From contig MNCI01012628.1 of assembly GCA_015680685.1 (NCBI GenBank), positions 520,684 to 584,683 on the forward strand: DNA of 64,000 bases, read 5' to 3'. A model generated the notes under the pieces. That model was not told the origin of the DNA and searched no databases. It saw only the letters and a list, made by a program, of their open reading frames with translations. Positions 11,009-23,300 of the stretch are shown here, in pieces (the stretch's first letter is position 1; each line of letters starts with the position of its first letter). This DNA comes from Gnetum montanum (lineage: Eukaryota; Streptophyta; Gnetopsida; Gnetales; Gnetaceae). A program made the translations under genes and the position numbers.

Positions 11009-11307
11009 GAGTGGCGCAAGCCGATGNTTCCTTCAAACCTCTTATGAAGTCTAAATTTGTGCATTGTTTGATGTGGTGTTGGTCTGTCTTTTATATGCCT
11101 AAATTGAGAAGAAATGGCTTCAGTGTTGATTTGGAATACTTTATCATGACAACTAAAGCATAGCATTCAAAGTGTGTATAGGGCTTTGAATAGTAAGTAC
11201 AATGAAGACTTACATGAGGAATAAGTGGTGCCAATTCTAGCAACCAAGAGAATGAGCCTCCTCAACATTGGCAAGAGGCCTTTGCAACGCTTGCCCATTA
11301 GGTCACT

Positions 11308-11905
11308 TTGCTTACTATAGCTATACAGCCAACTATACAGAATTATGAGGAAAATGAGGCAGAACAATATCAAAATGAGGTGAATAATGAGGCTGTCAAG
11401 TTGCAAGAATTTCTGAAGTGCAAGCCACCATCATTTGATGGAGTTTCAAGTGAAGAGCAAGCTGAATCCTGGTTGTTTAGGATGAATGATTTGTTTGAAC
11501 TGTTACATACAAGTGCCAAAGAAAGAGTTCTTGCAACTCATGTTTTGGCAAGTGATGTTGCCAATTGGTGGAGAAATAAAACAGTAAAAATTCAGAATGA
11601 AGGTGTTGAATAGAATGAATTTGTACAATTGTTCAAAACAAGATAAATTTCAAAAGCACATGTGGAACAAAAAAAATGGGAAGAATGTGGCTGAATATGA
11701 ACGTGAGTTTGTTAATTCCAGAATACATGAGAATCAGAAACTTTATCAATGGCTTGCATCCTTCAGCCCAAGAAAAAGTTGATTTGTTCAAGTTGGATAA
11801 CTTATCAGTAGTTATTGATAAAGCTAAACTTGTGGAAGCTGAATTCATTAGGAAGAAGAAATTGCTATTAACAAACCAGAAAGGAACTAATGCCATGGGA
11901 AAATC
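11308..11905 (+). pseudogene. Gag remnant of gypsy element
   Basis: A retrotransposon gag domain with FLKCKPPSFDGVSSEEQAES, WLFRMNDLFELL, LASDVANWWRNK, and in a shifted frame NVAEYEREFVN and RNFINGLHPSAQEKVDLF. A stop at about 11611 and frameshifts near 11640 and 11720 break it. The end at about 11905 abuts RT sequence where the protease should be. Confidence 0.8.
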
Positions 11906-11929
11906 ATAAAGGAAGAACACATTTAACAA

Positions 11930-12770
11930 CCTTTCGAACAAGGTATGGACATTATGAATTCACTGTTATGCCTTTTGGTCTAACTAATGCTCCACTCCAA
12001 CTGCATTTGTGAGCATAACGAATCAAAGTTTTCAACCATTTTTGGACTAGTTTGTATTAGTGTTCATAGATGATATTTTCATATATTCTAAGACAGTTGA
12101 GGAACATGAGTAGCACCTAAGAACGATCCTACAAACCCTTAGGATACATAAGTTGTATGCAAGTAAGAGCAAGTGTGCATTTTGGCAATCTGAAATAAGG
12201 TTTCTTGGTCATGTCTTATCAGACAAAGGGTTAGCAGTTGAGCTAGATAAAATTGATGCAATAATTAGTTGGCCTCAGCCTGAGAATGTTACAAAGGTCA
12301 AAAGTTTCCTCGGTTTAGCAAGCTACTATCGTAGGTTTGTAAAAGATTTTTCAAAAATTTCAGCCCCTTTGACATCATTGCTAAAGAAGAGCAATCAGTT
12401 CCAATGGTTAGAGAAATGTGCTTTGGCTTTCCAAAAGCTAAAAGAATTGTTAACATCAGCTTCTATATTAATCATGCCTTCAGAAAATGTTTAGTTTGAG
12501 GTATATACAGATGCCTCTGGTGAGGGATTAGGATGTGTTTTAATGCAACAAAATCAGGTAGTTGCTTATGGATCAAGACAATTAAAACCTCATGAACACA
12601 ATTACCCAGTGCATAATTTGGAACTTGCAACAGTGGTCCATGCTTTGCAAATATGGAGACATTATTTGTATGGAAAAAAATTTAGAGTATAGTCAGATCA
12701 TCAAAGTTTGAAATACATTTTCATCCAGCCTAATTTAAACATGAGACATGTGTGATTATGATTTTGAGCT
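11930..12770 (+). pseudogene. RT and RNase H of gypsy element
   Basis: RT picks up at [14 protein letters not shown] and continues through FVLVFIDDIFIYSK (intact FIDD catalytic motif), then RFLGHVLSDKGLAVE and KVKSFLGLASYYRRFVKDFS. An open stretch of 113 codons lies at 12153-12494. RNase H follows with [39 protein letters not shown] and [14 protein letters not shown]. Stops at the expected Gln and Trp codons break the frame. Confidence 0.85.
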
Positions 12771-13907
12771 CCTTTATCATGAGGGCAGAGGAAACAAGGT
12801 GGTAGATGCTCTCAGCCGAAGGAGGTATGTTAAGGGAATCTTTTTACTTCAAAGTACAATTGTTAATTTGATTAGAAAGGGACTGGAGAATGATAAGTTC
12901 TTTGCTAAGAAATTTGAAAAGAAGAACCTACGTCAACTGGAAAATGGATTTAAAATTACTACTAATGGTTTGTTACTTTTCCAAGATTGTTTATATGTTC
13001 TAGCCAATGCAGAACTTAGAAATTTGGTAATGCAAGAACACCATGAAACAGTTTATACAAGTCATCTAGGGGCAACAAAAATGCTACATGGAATCAAAAA
13101 ACAATTTTGGTGGCTTGGAATCAAAAAAGATATTGCTAAGTTTGTGGCAAGGTGTTTAACATGTCAGCAAGTTTTTTTTTTTTTTTTTTTTTTTTTTNNN
13201 NNNNNNNNNNNNNNNNNNNNNNNNNNCCCCCCACCCACAGGAAGATCAAAAACCAGCAAAGCCGACCGGGGGGGCAACCACCCGGCAGAGGACGTCAAGT
13301 ACTAGCAGGTCTTTTACAACCACACAATACTCCAAAATGGAAATGGGATGAGATTGAAATAGATTTTATTGTTGGGTTACCTAAAGTTCTTGGAGGATAT
13401 GAATCAATAATGGTCGTAGTTGATAAGCTGACAAAGTCAACACACTTCATCAAAGTGAAATTAGATTACAATGCTAGAAAGATTGCAGAAATTTATATTC
13501 AAGAAATAGTTAGATTGCATGGCATACCTAAGAAAATCATTTCAAACAGGAATCCAAAGTTTACATCTCCTTTTTGGCAAGCTATCCAGCAAGCTCTTGG
13601 AACAAAACTAAATTTTAGTACAACCTATTATCCACAAGTTGATGGTCAGGTTGAAAGAACAAATCAGGTGGGGTAGAAGATCTTTTAAGAACTAGTGTAT
13701 TGGATCATCATAAAACTTGGGATAAGGTATTGCCCTTGGTAGAATTCGCCTACAATAATAGCTACCAAAGCAGCATTGAAATGACACCTTATGAAGCCTT
13801 GTATGGTGGAAAATGTAGAGTTCCTAGCTGTAGAGTAGAGTTACTGGCTTTCCTTGACCTTATGAAGAAGGAGCCAGACAAAATGTTCACGAATAATCAG
13901 TCTACAC
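12748..13907 (+). pseudogene. Integrase of gypsy element, interrupted
   Basis: The zinc-binding part is clear: HETVYTSHLGATKMLHGIKK, then FVARCLTCQQV (H-H-C-C). The frame is broken at 13172 by a T run, Ns and unrelated GC-rich DNA. It resumes with WDEIEIDFIVGLPKVLGGYE, VVDKLTKSTHFI, ISNRNPKFTSPFWQ (SDRDP in relatives) and YYPQVDGQVERTNQV. It ends after VEFAYNNSYQSSIEMTPYEA and LYGGKCRVP. Confidence 0.85.
13172..13290. other. Insertion or misjoin in integrase, with N gap
   Basis: A run of 26 T, then 29 N (13198-13226), then about 65 GC-rich bases with C and G runs unlike the AT-rich gypsy flanks. A poly-T junction suits the tail of a minus-strand LINE, so this could be a short LINE insertion collapsed by assembly, or a pure misjoin. 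Confidence 0.5.
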
Positions 13908-14090
13908 CCTGTTGATCACAATTGTAAAAGGCACATTGGCACTACGTTACATAGGATATGTGAAGTGGTTCAAAATATGGTGACTGAATTGCAATACATC
14001 CCAATGGCTAACCAAGTTGCAAACATCCTTAAAAAGCCACTTAGCAAAGTGAGGTTCGAATACAACAGAGATTAGTTGGGACTAAGTAAC
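13908..14090 (+). pseudogene. Ty1/copia RNase H tail fragment
   Basis: The reading KRHIGTTLHRICEVVQNMV, TELQYIPMANQVANILKKPL, SKVRFEYNRD, stop, LGL matches the C-terminus of copia pol. There the usual pattern is KHIxxxYHxIRExV ... LxYxPTxxQxADIxTKPL ... FxxxRxxLG. It sits directly against the gypsy integrase, so the two elements were joined by deletion or recombination. Confidence 0.75.
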
Positions 14091-15053
14091 ACCTCATCCA
14101 GATGATTGAAGACCTAACATAATTAAGGCCACCTAGGCCATCACTATTTGTTTTTAGGATGCATTTGCATTTTGCATAGGAATTTCCTCAAATTGAGTGG
14201 ATAATAATGAACATTACTATGTATCTTAAAGTATTGGAGAAAAACTTCTATGACCCTGGATATATTAAATGTATAAGATTAATTCAAATGAGATATGGGT
14301 GCTGTTTGCATAAGGAATTTCACTGTGACACAGAATTCTTTCGTTAGTTTTCCTTGAATAAAAATACATGAATGGTGTCTATTATTTTTAGCTATGCATA
14401 ATAAAGTTGTGTTATAGTCTGTTAATGTCATGTAGGTTCTTTGGTCAACCTCCAATAATGTGTACTTGATCATTTGTTGTTGCTCAATCATGTACGTTTT
14501 GTGAATAGCACGTCGTACCGCTTAAAAGTTAGGAGTCATGCCACTAAGAAAGCACATATGCAGTGAATTTTAAGACATCCATTGAAATGGATCGACTATT
14601 ATAGACGGAGATATATAACAAAAGGTGGATTACATAGAGGCGGTCCATTTATCACAGCCAAGAATACTAATTAGCAATGCATGAGTATGTTTTCATCACT
14701 TGAAACTGAAGTGGATAGATTGACACACAGAAAGAACATGTAAAATTTGCCTATATGACATAAGAATGAATTATGCCATCATCTCTCAGTCTCCTAACAA
14801 TCTCTTTGAAGAAAGTACAAAATTATTACTAAGTATCTTTACGGCTCTAATTCTCTTACCAAAAGATCTATGTAATTTATTTTCAAGAATAACAAATCTA
14901 GTTTCATTTTTAGTTCAGCAAACAGCGGGAAACCATATGACTTAATTTTCTATAAAAAGTAGTCCAAATAAATAGCTGTTCATAATGAAGAAATTATGCA
15001 TTATGTGTGTGTAGACACAAACACAGACATCAATTAAGAGAGAGATCACTTAC
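14091..15053. other. AT-rich DNA, likely host intron
   Basis: No gene or repeat recognised. It follows the GT donor of the WD40 exon ending at 15054 (minus strand), so at least the right part is intron. I looked for the expected last WD40 exon here and did not find it. Confidence 0.45.
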
Positions 15054-15201
15054 TTTTCGTTTATTTTTAATAGTTAATTTTAATGGATGATCATGAGCCC
15101 TGGTAGATTCAATTTGAGATTTCCAATCCCAAATCTTTATAGATGAATCATTGCTTCCAGATATTAGAAATTTCCCCTTCTCACCAAACCTTGAGAATTC
15201 C
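15054..15201 (-). CDS. WDR53-like WD40 protein, exon (fourth seen)
   Basis: Minus-strand exon of 148 bp between an AG acceptor (15202-15203) and a GTAAGT donor. Its first G completes the Val codon begun in the previous exon. It then encodes EFSRFGEKGKFLISGSNDSS, IKIWDWKSQ and a basic linker ending KNKRK, phase 0. FLISGSNDSSIKIWDW is a canonical WD40 blade ending in Trp-Asp. It reads on from HMASVSCV in the exon before. The gene continues to the left, but the next exon was not found. The product would be a beta-propeller adaptor; I know no specific partner. Confidence 0.85.
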
Positions 15202-15309
15202 CTACATTAAACAATTTTGATTGAAATCAATTCATATAAAGCATGATCTTTTAATCAGGAATGTCTCTAGTAATCTATAAACAGGGATGACATAAAGAAG
15301 CTGTCTTAC

Positions 15310-15616
15310 ACACAGGACACTGATGCCATGTGACCTCCCAAGTCAGAATGTAACTGAATCCTTGATGGCTTAAATCCTTCTCCAAATGTACTATCATTTG
15401 CAGATTTTGATCCTTTCCTAGTTCGCAAAGGTTTTATAGTTTTTGCTTTTGTTCTATGTATCTCAAGTTCTAGATCTACTAATTCTACAGTACCATCCCC
15501 CTTTGCCACGGCAAAATATTGGTCACACCTTCCAACTGGGCTTTCTTCCGGAAAAACTATAGCATGTACAAGAGGAGGATTCCACATTTGACTTGTGTTT
15601 GCTGCTTCTGCAACAT
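15310..15616 (-). CDS. WDR53-like WD40 protein, exon (third seen)
   Basis: Minus-strand exon of 307 bp. The AG acceptor lies at 15617-15618, the donor is GTAAGAC, and the downstream intron is only 108 bp. It enters with two bases that complete Asp (G|AT), then DVAEAANTSQMWNPPLVHAI, VFPEESPVGRCDQYFAVAKG, DGTVELVDLELE, and ends GGHMASVSC plus two bases of Val. NPPLVHAI and FAVAKGDGTVELVDLE are the blade pattern known from plant WDR53-like proteins. There are no internal stops, unlike all the surrounding transposon frames, which argues for a live gene. Confidence 0.85.
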
Positions 15617-15844
15617 CTGTAACCGGGCACACAAATCTGATACAACTTAGTAAGGCATTTATTAAAAAGAAGCCATATAAAAACAAAAATGGTCAACACA
15701 TTTCTTCTTTTAGAAGGTAGGAGAAAAATTTAATTCATAATAATATTTTTTCTAGCATAAAATGACATGCGGCAAAACTCATCAAATTAGTATTAATATT
15801 CTTCGTATCATTTAAGAACCAATATTTTCAATTAGTAAAATCAA

Positions 15845-17100
15845 ATTTGCCTTCAGATTACAGGCCAATTGGGGTCTATAATACCTTGCACCAAGTCTTT
15901 TCAAAAGTTCTCATGCATAGACTGACACCACTGATGCCAACCCTGGAAAGCCAACAAGAAGCAGGATTTGTGAAGGAGAGATATATCCATGATCAAACCA
16001 TTCTCCTTCAGAACCTATGCACTCAGGCAATAAGGCCAAATTCCCAGGGATATTTCTCAAACTTGATATTGCCAAGGCCTATGATTCAATTGGCTAATTG
16101 ACCCTGCAAGAAATAACGATAAAGAAGGGATTTGCAGTCAATTTGTCCAGCTATATTTACAAATACAAAGATCTATTAACCTCAATGGGCAGCTCAGGGG
16201 CATTTTCTCCCCTAAAAGGGGTCTACACCAATGGGATCCCCTATCTTTCTATCTGTTCATTTTAGTGATGACGTCCTTTGGGTTCACATTATGAGATCTA
16301 AATATAAAATGTGGACTTTTGCACTAAATGATTTCACAGTTTGGAAAAATATTTGTGCCCATCATTCTGAAATCACCCAACTTAACATCCCCATGGGCTG
16401 TACCACAAAGCAATTGATGGAAACAAATTATGTGCATGGAAAGGGTGCCTCACAAAGAAAATTAAATTTTTTGTTTGGCTACTACATAAAGGTGTCATCA
16501 AGAAGCAAGTTGTATCCTCTGCAAAGATGGAGTTATAAAAATTGTGGAACATCTGTTTTTTTTTTTTTTTCCTTAATCCTAGAGATGCGGTGTGTGGAGA
16601 TATACAAGCCTTAACTAGTAGGAGTGGCTTTTAGGGAACTTGATTGCTTTCCATGTCATTTGGGACATGTGAATGGTAAGAAACACTCACATCTTTAGAT
16701 CAACCCCTATCCATGCATTGTGGATGCTAGCGTCTTCAGTTTGGAGGTCTTGGAACGAGGCAGTTGCAACTATGGATGCTACTCGTACCTTTGAGTCTGA
16801 CTATGTCCAATTCCAAGCTAATGCAGAGATCAAGGCTTTGGTAGGAGCTTACGGATGGGGAGGGTTGGTCCCATGATCATGAGGAGAGAAGGATCTCAAA
16901 GTAACATACTTTTTTAACAAATGGAGAGGGAACACTATGGAAGTTCAAAGTATTCAAATTCAACTACCGAAGCAAGCTATTGTTGAATACCTTGACATTA
17001 TGGAAGATGGGAAGAACATTCTCTTTGCCATGTAGAGCTTCCATGATGCAAGTGATGAACTATTCATCAACTATAAATGATACCACACCTATGATATTTT
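15845..17100 (+). mobile_element. J-LINE-related copy B, internally deleted
   Basis: A plus-strand LINE remnant inside a host intron, antisense to the host gene. RT begins at SDYRPIGVYNTLHQVFSKVL and runs through QEAGFVKERYIHDQTILLQN. The middle of RT is lost, and the pre-zf-RVT region follows (VLWVHIMRSKYKMW). A decayed zf-RVT lies at about 16440-16560. Module C is recognisable from FESDYVQFQANAEIKALVGA through FFNKWRGNTMEVQSIQIQLP, but diverged from the other copies. No J-like end was identified after it. Confidence 0.75.
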
Positions 17101-18479
17101 ACCTCTAGCTATGATGTCATTGGTACAATGCATCTAGGCCTCGTTATGTTAAGAAATACCACCCACTTGTCACACCAAACTTTTGGTGCCCTTACCGAAA
17201 TTTTTGAAGTTTGTTTTCTCAAGTTAGATGTGAGTGTTTGCAATGTAATCTTAAGTAGTTGTACAACATCTTTATTCAAGTGAAATATACCTAGACATGC
17301 TTCATGGATGACAATAAAGATCAAGATTGTTTATGATCATTGCAACATCTCACATAGTATAGATTTATTTTCCATATGCATTTTACATTTCACTTCTCAT
17401 TTACATTTTAATTATCACTTACATTTCAAATGTATGTTAGTATTTGGGAGAGTAAGCATGGCTAATCTCAAACATTAAGTACAATTGTTTGGTAACCCAT
17501 TGGTAATATCATTTGGTTCACCCAATGACAATTTACTTAGCAATTCCAATAATAGTTGTACGAGCCCAGGACATGAACAACAGATTAGGAATGAATGCTT
17601 ATCACCATTAGGCTAGATTAGATTTACTTTCTATTGTCTTCTAGTTAATTAGAATCAATATTCATCTTACAATGGTTTATTCTTACCACTGTGCCAAACA
17701 ACATCATCACATCTTATACCTTATTGTGAGTTAAACCATATACTTTGATTGCCACTAACTCCAATAAGAAGATAATGATCAACGAGCTTTATATTAACTA
17801 GCTAGAATCCATATTTTCCCATCCAAGGATTACGATCTAGTGGCGTGTGTATGCTTGTGTGACTTGTATGGTTGGGCGTTGAGAACTCTTGCCTCTCATT
17901 AGTGGGGTACTTTATCACAGGATCAGTACCTTGTACCTCAACTGGGCACGTCCCCAAGTCACCATCATCAATTCTCTAGCAATAATTGGCAAAGCTAGTT
18001 GACAAATCTTTTATTCATTAAAGGAATACATGAAAGCTAAAAGGAGTTCATTTCACCTTCATGTGATGCCTTCAACTCCAACACAAGGTCAATCTCCCTA
18101 AATTCTTCTTTGTTGTGCTAGTGTGAAAGCAATTTGGAAAACACTTAGGTTTAGTCCTAGTGCTCTAGGAATGGACTCATAGAAATCAATCGTTGCCCCC
18201 ATGCAACTCGCCAAATGTTGTCTCGTCATCTAATATCACCTACATTTATAGTCTCCACCATTCTTGCCCTGCCCAAAACACCTACCCACACTAGCTTTGA
18301 AGGAACATAGAACAAAAGAGTAGCATTTGAAGGCCAATCTTGGGGAAGATGACCAAACCAAAGCACCTTGTAGGATAATGCAAATTGCAGCTTAATCAAG
18401 GCCCTCAAAACTTAGTTGAGAGTCAAGCTAGAAGCAGAATTTCAAGTGTGACTTATTGACACAACAAAAGACATGAAGG
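17101..18479. other. Intron DNA with no recognised gene
   Basis: Within the 11.8-kb intron of the WD40 gene. Two minus-strand open stretches (17109-17324 and 18226-18408) show no motif I recognise. No repeat boundaries seen. Confidence 0.4.
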
Positions 18480-19340
18480 TTCACCTCAAATGGGAGGTGC
18501 AGTGATGAAAACAATTAGAAGGATCAAAGGCTCAGCAAAAAAGATTAATTGAAGAATTTGTGTTATATGCTGGACTGGAAATGGAACTCTAAGCGAGCAT
18601 TAGGGAGGAATTACAATGGGATGTCGAGAAGGCACATAGGAGGGAACTGGAGGAGTGCCACAGGAAGAGGCAAGATTATTGACAGCAACAAAAATAGAGG
18701 GTGCAATTCCTGGAACACCAAAAGTCCAACAACCGGGCATGATTTGTTATGGGAAAGTGCCCTTATATGGGCATTGGCATCAATAAATGAACCCCTAGGA
18801 AGCTCTGCATGCTTACATTAAAAAAATTCTCAGTCTCTGTCCCTACACTTGGAGCAGGCTAGGTGATTGAGTCCCAAGCAGTGAAAAAAATGGGAGAAAC
18901 AGTATCAAGCTTTCCAATAGGCTACAAATTTCATAAAGTCTGTAGAAGAATGGAACATTGTATATGAAATATACAGGAAACAAAGGCTTATCTATGGGTG
19001 TGCCAATTTCCCTTTTTTTTAATGGGTTGTGGTTTCTATCAATACATCAATAGTTTCTATTGCCAGTTTCTAGGGTTTTTGGGTTATTGTGGGCATAATT
19101 TGGGCTCCTTAACTTCTAATTCTCTTTATCACTTCTTTCTGTTGGGGCCACTTTTGTACCTTTGAGCTTATGAGTTTCTGTTCGCTTTGTTCTAATGCTT
19201 GTCCAGTGCTGGGGAAACCTCCATGCTTGTCCAGTTTCTTTTGATGTATATTTTTGTATTATAATATTAGCCCGACCCTTTAATGGTGGGCATTATATTT
19301 TTGTTATGTTGTCTTTGGTATTATACAAATTTAATTTAAT
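18480..19340 (+). mobile_element. J-LINE copy C: 3' fragment
   Basis: A coiled-coil remnant (EELQWDVEKAHRRELEECHR) leads into GKCPYMGIGIN at 18758, then, with shifts, LHLEQAR where other copies have a HPD-type loop, and QAFQ, stop, ATNFIKSVEEWNIVYEIYR, which is the family's helix III. A 3' UTR-like tract follows. The piece lies antisense to the host gene in the same intron as copies B, D, E and F. Confidence 0.7.
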
Positions 19341-20107
19341 ATAAATTACATTGTGTTAATTTTAAGAGCTCTTTTATTTACATCTGAGAAATAGTTTAGC
19401 CACGGGGGAAAACAACTTAACCGGCATTAAATCTAAATTAACTTTACACTAACCATAGCCTATGTCTGTAAAATGTCATTTAAGCATATCTATTGTCATA
19501 TTGTAGCATTTACTCAAGGTTTATAGCCTAATTTCCACTAACAGTTTGCAGTTCCTAATAGTTTGGCATTCTCAATGCATCTCCAAAATTTCCACTCAAA
19601 TCCTCAACCTGCATGTGAAGTGTTTATAGATTGTGTTGCAGTCATCTTCCTATAAGGGTTTCTTCCCTACTCTACCCTAGACTATTCCACTATCAAAATT
19701 CTTTGGTTATTTCTTTCTAGTCACGTGTTTTGTTTGTATTCCATAATCTGCAGGTTTTCTATTTTTCAACAATTTCCTTCTTACAGACCTCTGCATTTGT
19801 TTGTTTCTTTTTGTTGTTCATGGATCACAATTTCCTTTGATGTTCATCCAATAATCATGTAAAACCTTGTTTGTGAAACAAACTTATTCTTACTACAACT
19901 ATCAATGGTTTTCTGGGGTCATGTGTTGTGTCTTCTCAACCTTTTAGATCACCACATGAAGTAGAAAGGGTTGAAAGACATCAGTTAAGGCAATGATCTC
20001 TAATAGAACTTACAAGGTGCCACATGAGGCAACAAGCATGAACAAACTAATCCATTGTACAACATCTGAAGTAGTGCAAGTCCTTATACATATGTAGCAG
20101 ATTCAAC
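19341..20107. other. Intron DNA with no recognised gene
   Basis: AT-rich, with no coding pattern, splice-linked exon or repeat recognised. Confidence 0.4.
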
Positions 20108-20290
20108 CGTTTTTTCTTTTTCTTTTTTCAAGAACAAGGTCAAGAATATATTATAATACAAAGTGTACATAGTACATCAAAAACAGGAGGGAGAGAGACC
20201 CCCCACGATAGCCAGTAACACAAAACCAAGGGAGAGATCTCCCAAGAAATCATCTATCAATGAAAATTAAAAACAAAAACAAAAAACAAC
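20108..20290 (-). mobile_element. J-LINE copy D: 3' UTR fragment
   Basis: A T-rich tail at 20110-20127 is followed, in minus sense, by the family's 3' end pattern (TATAATATATTCTTGACC then TTGTTCTTGAAAA) and a G-rich 3' UTR with CTCTCTCCCTCC tracts. Only the 3' UTR is recognisable. Confidence 0.55.
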
Positions 20291-20399
20291 AAACATTGAG
20301 TTTTCAAGTAGTAAATGGGTCCTAGACGGATTTGACTTGTCAGAATCAAGTTAGAATCAATAAGGAAATGGGTGGGAACATGGGGAATGTAGGAGGGAG

Positions 20400-23300
20400 C
20401 AGAGCAGGGTGACAAGGGGCAAAAGGTGACGATGTCCATGTGGATGGGGAAGCTAGCTTGAGGGTGAGCTACAGAGGGAGTGGTGGAGTGGGGACCGATG
20501 GGGCCAAGGAAGGTGGTGGTGTGTTCAGGAATGTTCAAGGGAGCCCAAAAGCAAGGAATGATGGGATTGGCATTTCCGGAGGTGTTGAGACTGATTTGTC
20601 CAATATCACTGGCTGGCTTTGAGGGGAAGGAGGAATCAAGGCTTGCTCACAAGAGGGAGGGATTGTGCATTTATAGATTTGTCAGCTGCCTGGTGGGGGG
20701 TTGCGCACCTTGGAACTTAGCCTTATTGAAATGGTCGTTTCTCAGGGTGCGTGCCCCCAAATGGATCTTATACAACGGTGGGCAATCACAAGCTCAATTG
20801 GAGGGTGTGTAGGTTCGCAATTTGGTGGACGATAGGCTTTTTTTTATGTTTCAGTCAACCAAGGATAGAGAGAAGGTGGCTTTTTGGAGGCCTTTGGTTT
20901 TATGGGGCCCGTGGGTTGGCCCTTGCACCGTAGTGGCTAGGGGCCCACTGGGAAGCTAACCTCTTTGCCCAGGTGCCTATTTGGATTAGAATCCTAGATC
21001 TCCCTTTGGAGTTATGCACACCAAAATTCCTGAAAACATTGGCTAGGCTTTTTGGAGAATTTGTCAAGTTTTCAACAGATATACTGAATTGATGGACCAT
21101 ACATGTTGCCCTCATTTCTATGTTTGGCGGTTGTTGGGATCCAAGGACATGTTTATTGTGCGTAGGGAGGAACGTGATATTGTTTGCTTATAGGAGACAA
21201 AGTTACAGGCCATGGAGGCCCACCTTCTATGGTGGGCAAGGTGGCAAACACAAATGATGCCCAGTCGTGAAAAAGTGGAGGGTTTGGCTATTTTGGCAAA
21301 GAAGTCGTTCCAACAGGTTGACTCCTCAAGATGGAGCATTATAGTGTAGCTTTCTAAGGTTGACATATGGCTTAAAAACTTCTATGGTAATCAAATCTAA
21401 AAGGAATGGTTGCAGAAGTTGAGGAGGATTGTTGCACTTGTTGACCTAAGACGATGGATCATGATTTGTGATTTCAACCAACACTTGTACGCCTAGGAGA
21501 AAATAGTTAATGATATGACTAAACCACTAGGCAATAGGAGCATGACTTGGTAGATGTGGAGCTCACTGGTTGCAAGTATACGTGGAGCAATCACTGTAGA
21601 GGAAAGGATTTGGTACTATCTTGGATCAACCGTGTTTGGATCAGTATGCACATTGTGATGGATTCCAAGATACGGGTGGTGGGGAAAGAGAGATTGGCAT
21701 CTGACCACCGATCTCTCTATTGCCATGTGGGGAAGCTTGTTAGGCCAAGGGTCTCACCTTTTAGGTTTGAGAGATCTTGGTTGGTAAAGGCATGGCTTAA
21801 GCCACTAGTGGTGTGGATTTGGGTGGCCTATAACACTAGCATGGATCCTAGAGATTTTCGAAGATAGGTCTTTATTGACTTAAATAGGCACCTTGGCCTA
21901 TTATGGCATAGGAGAGGTTTTCTTTCTGGGCTAGGTGGATGACTCTCCTATCTCAACTGGCATCTCTCTAGAATCAGCAAGAGATGGGAGAAGAGGTGGA
22001 CACAGAGGAACAGCTCATTTTGAGGGAATTAAAAGAGCTCGATGCTGAAGAAGAGACTTATTGGAAGCAATGAGCTAGAACTACTTAGATAAGAGAGGGG
22101 GATAGAAACACAAAATTCTTCTTTGTTGCTGCTAAAGCTAATCATGCTACCAAGGTGGGGCTGACTATGAATGGGGCCTTGCTAACAGGTCCTCAAGAAT
22201 TTGCTCGAGTAGTGCAGCAATACTAGGCTAGCATTTGGACATATGTTAGGACCTAACCTGTTTCGGTGCCAGTGGAGTCTATGCCAAGGACAACAAAGAA
22301 TAAAATGCTATTGGAGCCATTTTCTTGGTAAGAGTTGGAAAAGGTGTTGGCCTTCATGAGGTTGAATTGGGCTCCTAGACCAGATGGGTGCCTGGTGGAG
22401 TTTTTCAGGGAATTCGCCAATGTGTTGGGGTTGAACCTTTTGGATGCCTTCAACTAGATGCGGCAAAGAAAGCAGGTTCGTTACGAAATAAACTATTCCA
22501 GGATTGTTGTTATACCTAAGGTTGCAGAGCCTTCAAATCCCTCACAATTTCATCCAATTGGGGTGTGCAATACCCTAATTTGAATTTTTACAAAAATGTT
22601 AGTGTAGCATCATGCTTCATTGATGCCACAACTAGTTGGGAACAACTAGACGGGATTCGTTAAGGGGAGATACCTCTAGGATCAAGTTATCCTACTTCAA
22701 GAGGTGATGCATTTGATTTAGTGTTCGGGGTATGCAGGTATGTGCATCAAATTGGACATTAAGAAAGCATATGATATGGTTAGTTGATATTATGGCACTA
22801 ATAGGGCTTGACCCTAAGCTCATTGCCTTGTGTATCCAAATTCAAGCTTCGGGGGCCTATTCTTTTGATATTGGTGGTCGGTTGTGGGGGTTTTTGTCCC
22901 CTATAAGGGGGTTGAGACAAGGTGACCCCCTCTATCCTTGTTTATTATCCCCATGGATACACTGTAGGGGTATTGCAAGGCTGAAGGGGTTCAAGGGCTG
23001 AATGTTGCTGGAATTGATTACCTAATGGAGCATTATGCGGATGATACAATGATTTTTTCGCGAGCTTTGGTTCCGCAAGCACAAGCCATCAATAGGGCAC
23101 TAGAAAGGATGACATAGGAGATTGGGCTAGAGGTGAATAGAGGAAAATGCACAATGCATCTATCACATGCATCTAGCCTTGTTAAAGGATGAATTTTGCA
23201 ATTTTTGGGGATGGTCACTAGTACAAAATAGGATGTGTACCTGGGACTCCGTATCTTTGCTTAGAACTGAAAAGAAACCTGAGGCACTCTTATTCACAAG

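Larger units (their letters stand above)
7914..11026 (-). mobile_element. J-LINE copy A: GC-rich, 5'-truncated LINE
   Basis: A non-LTR retrotransposon lies on the minus strand with its poly-A tail (a T run on the plus strand) at 7914-7924. In element order it has the RT palm (to 11026), zf-RVT, module C, coiled coil, J-like domain and 3' UTR. It is much richer in GC and CpG than its flanks, suggesting recent insertion with little methyl-cytosine decay. The left part of RT, the endonuclease and ORF1 are missing. A single N at 11027 marks an assembly join, so the 5' junction and target-site duplication cannot be read. Confidence 0.88.
11100..13907 (+). mobile_element. Deleted Ty3/gypsy element
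   Basis: A plus-strand gypsy element with gag joined directly to the middle of reverse transcriptase, then RNase H and integrase. The protease and the RT N-terminus are missing. Integrase is interrupted by a T run, 29 Ns and about 65 bp of foreign GC-rich sequence (13172-13290). No LTRs were recognised. At the right end it changes abruptly to a copia sequence. The element is dead. Confidence 0.85.
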
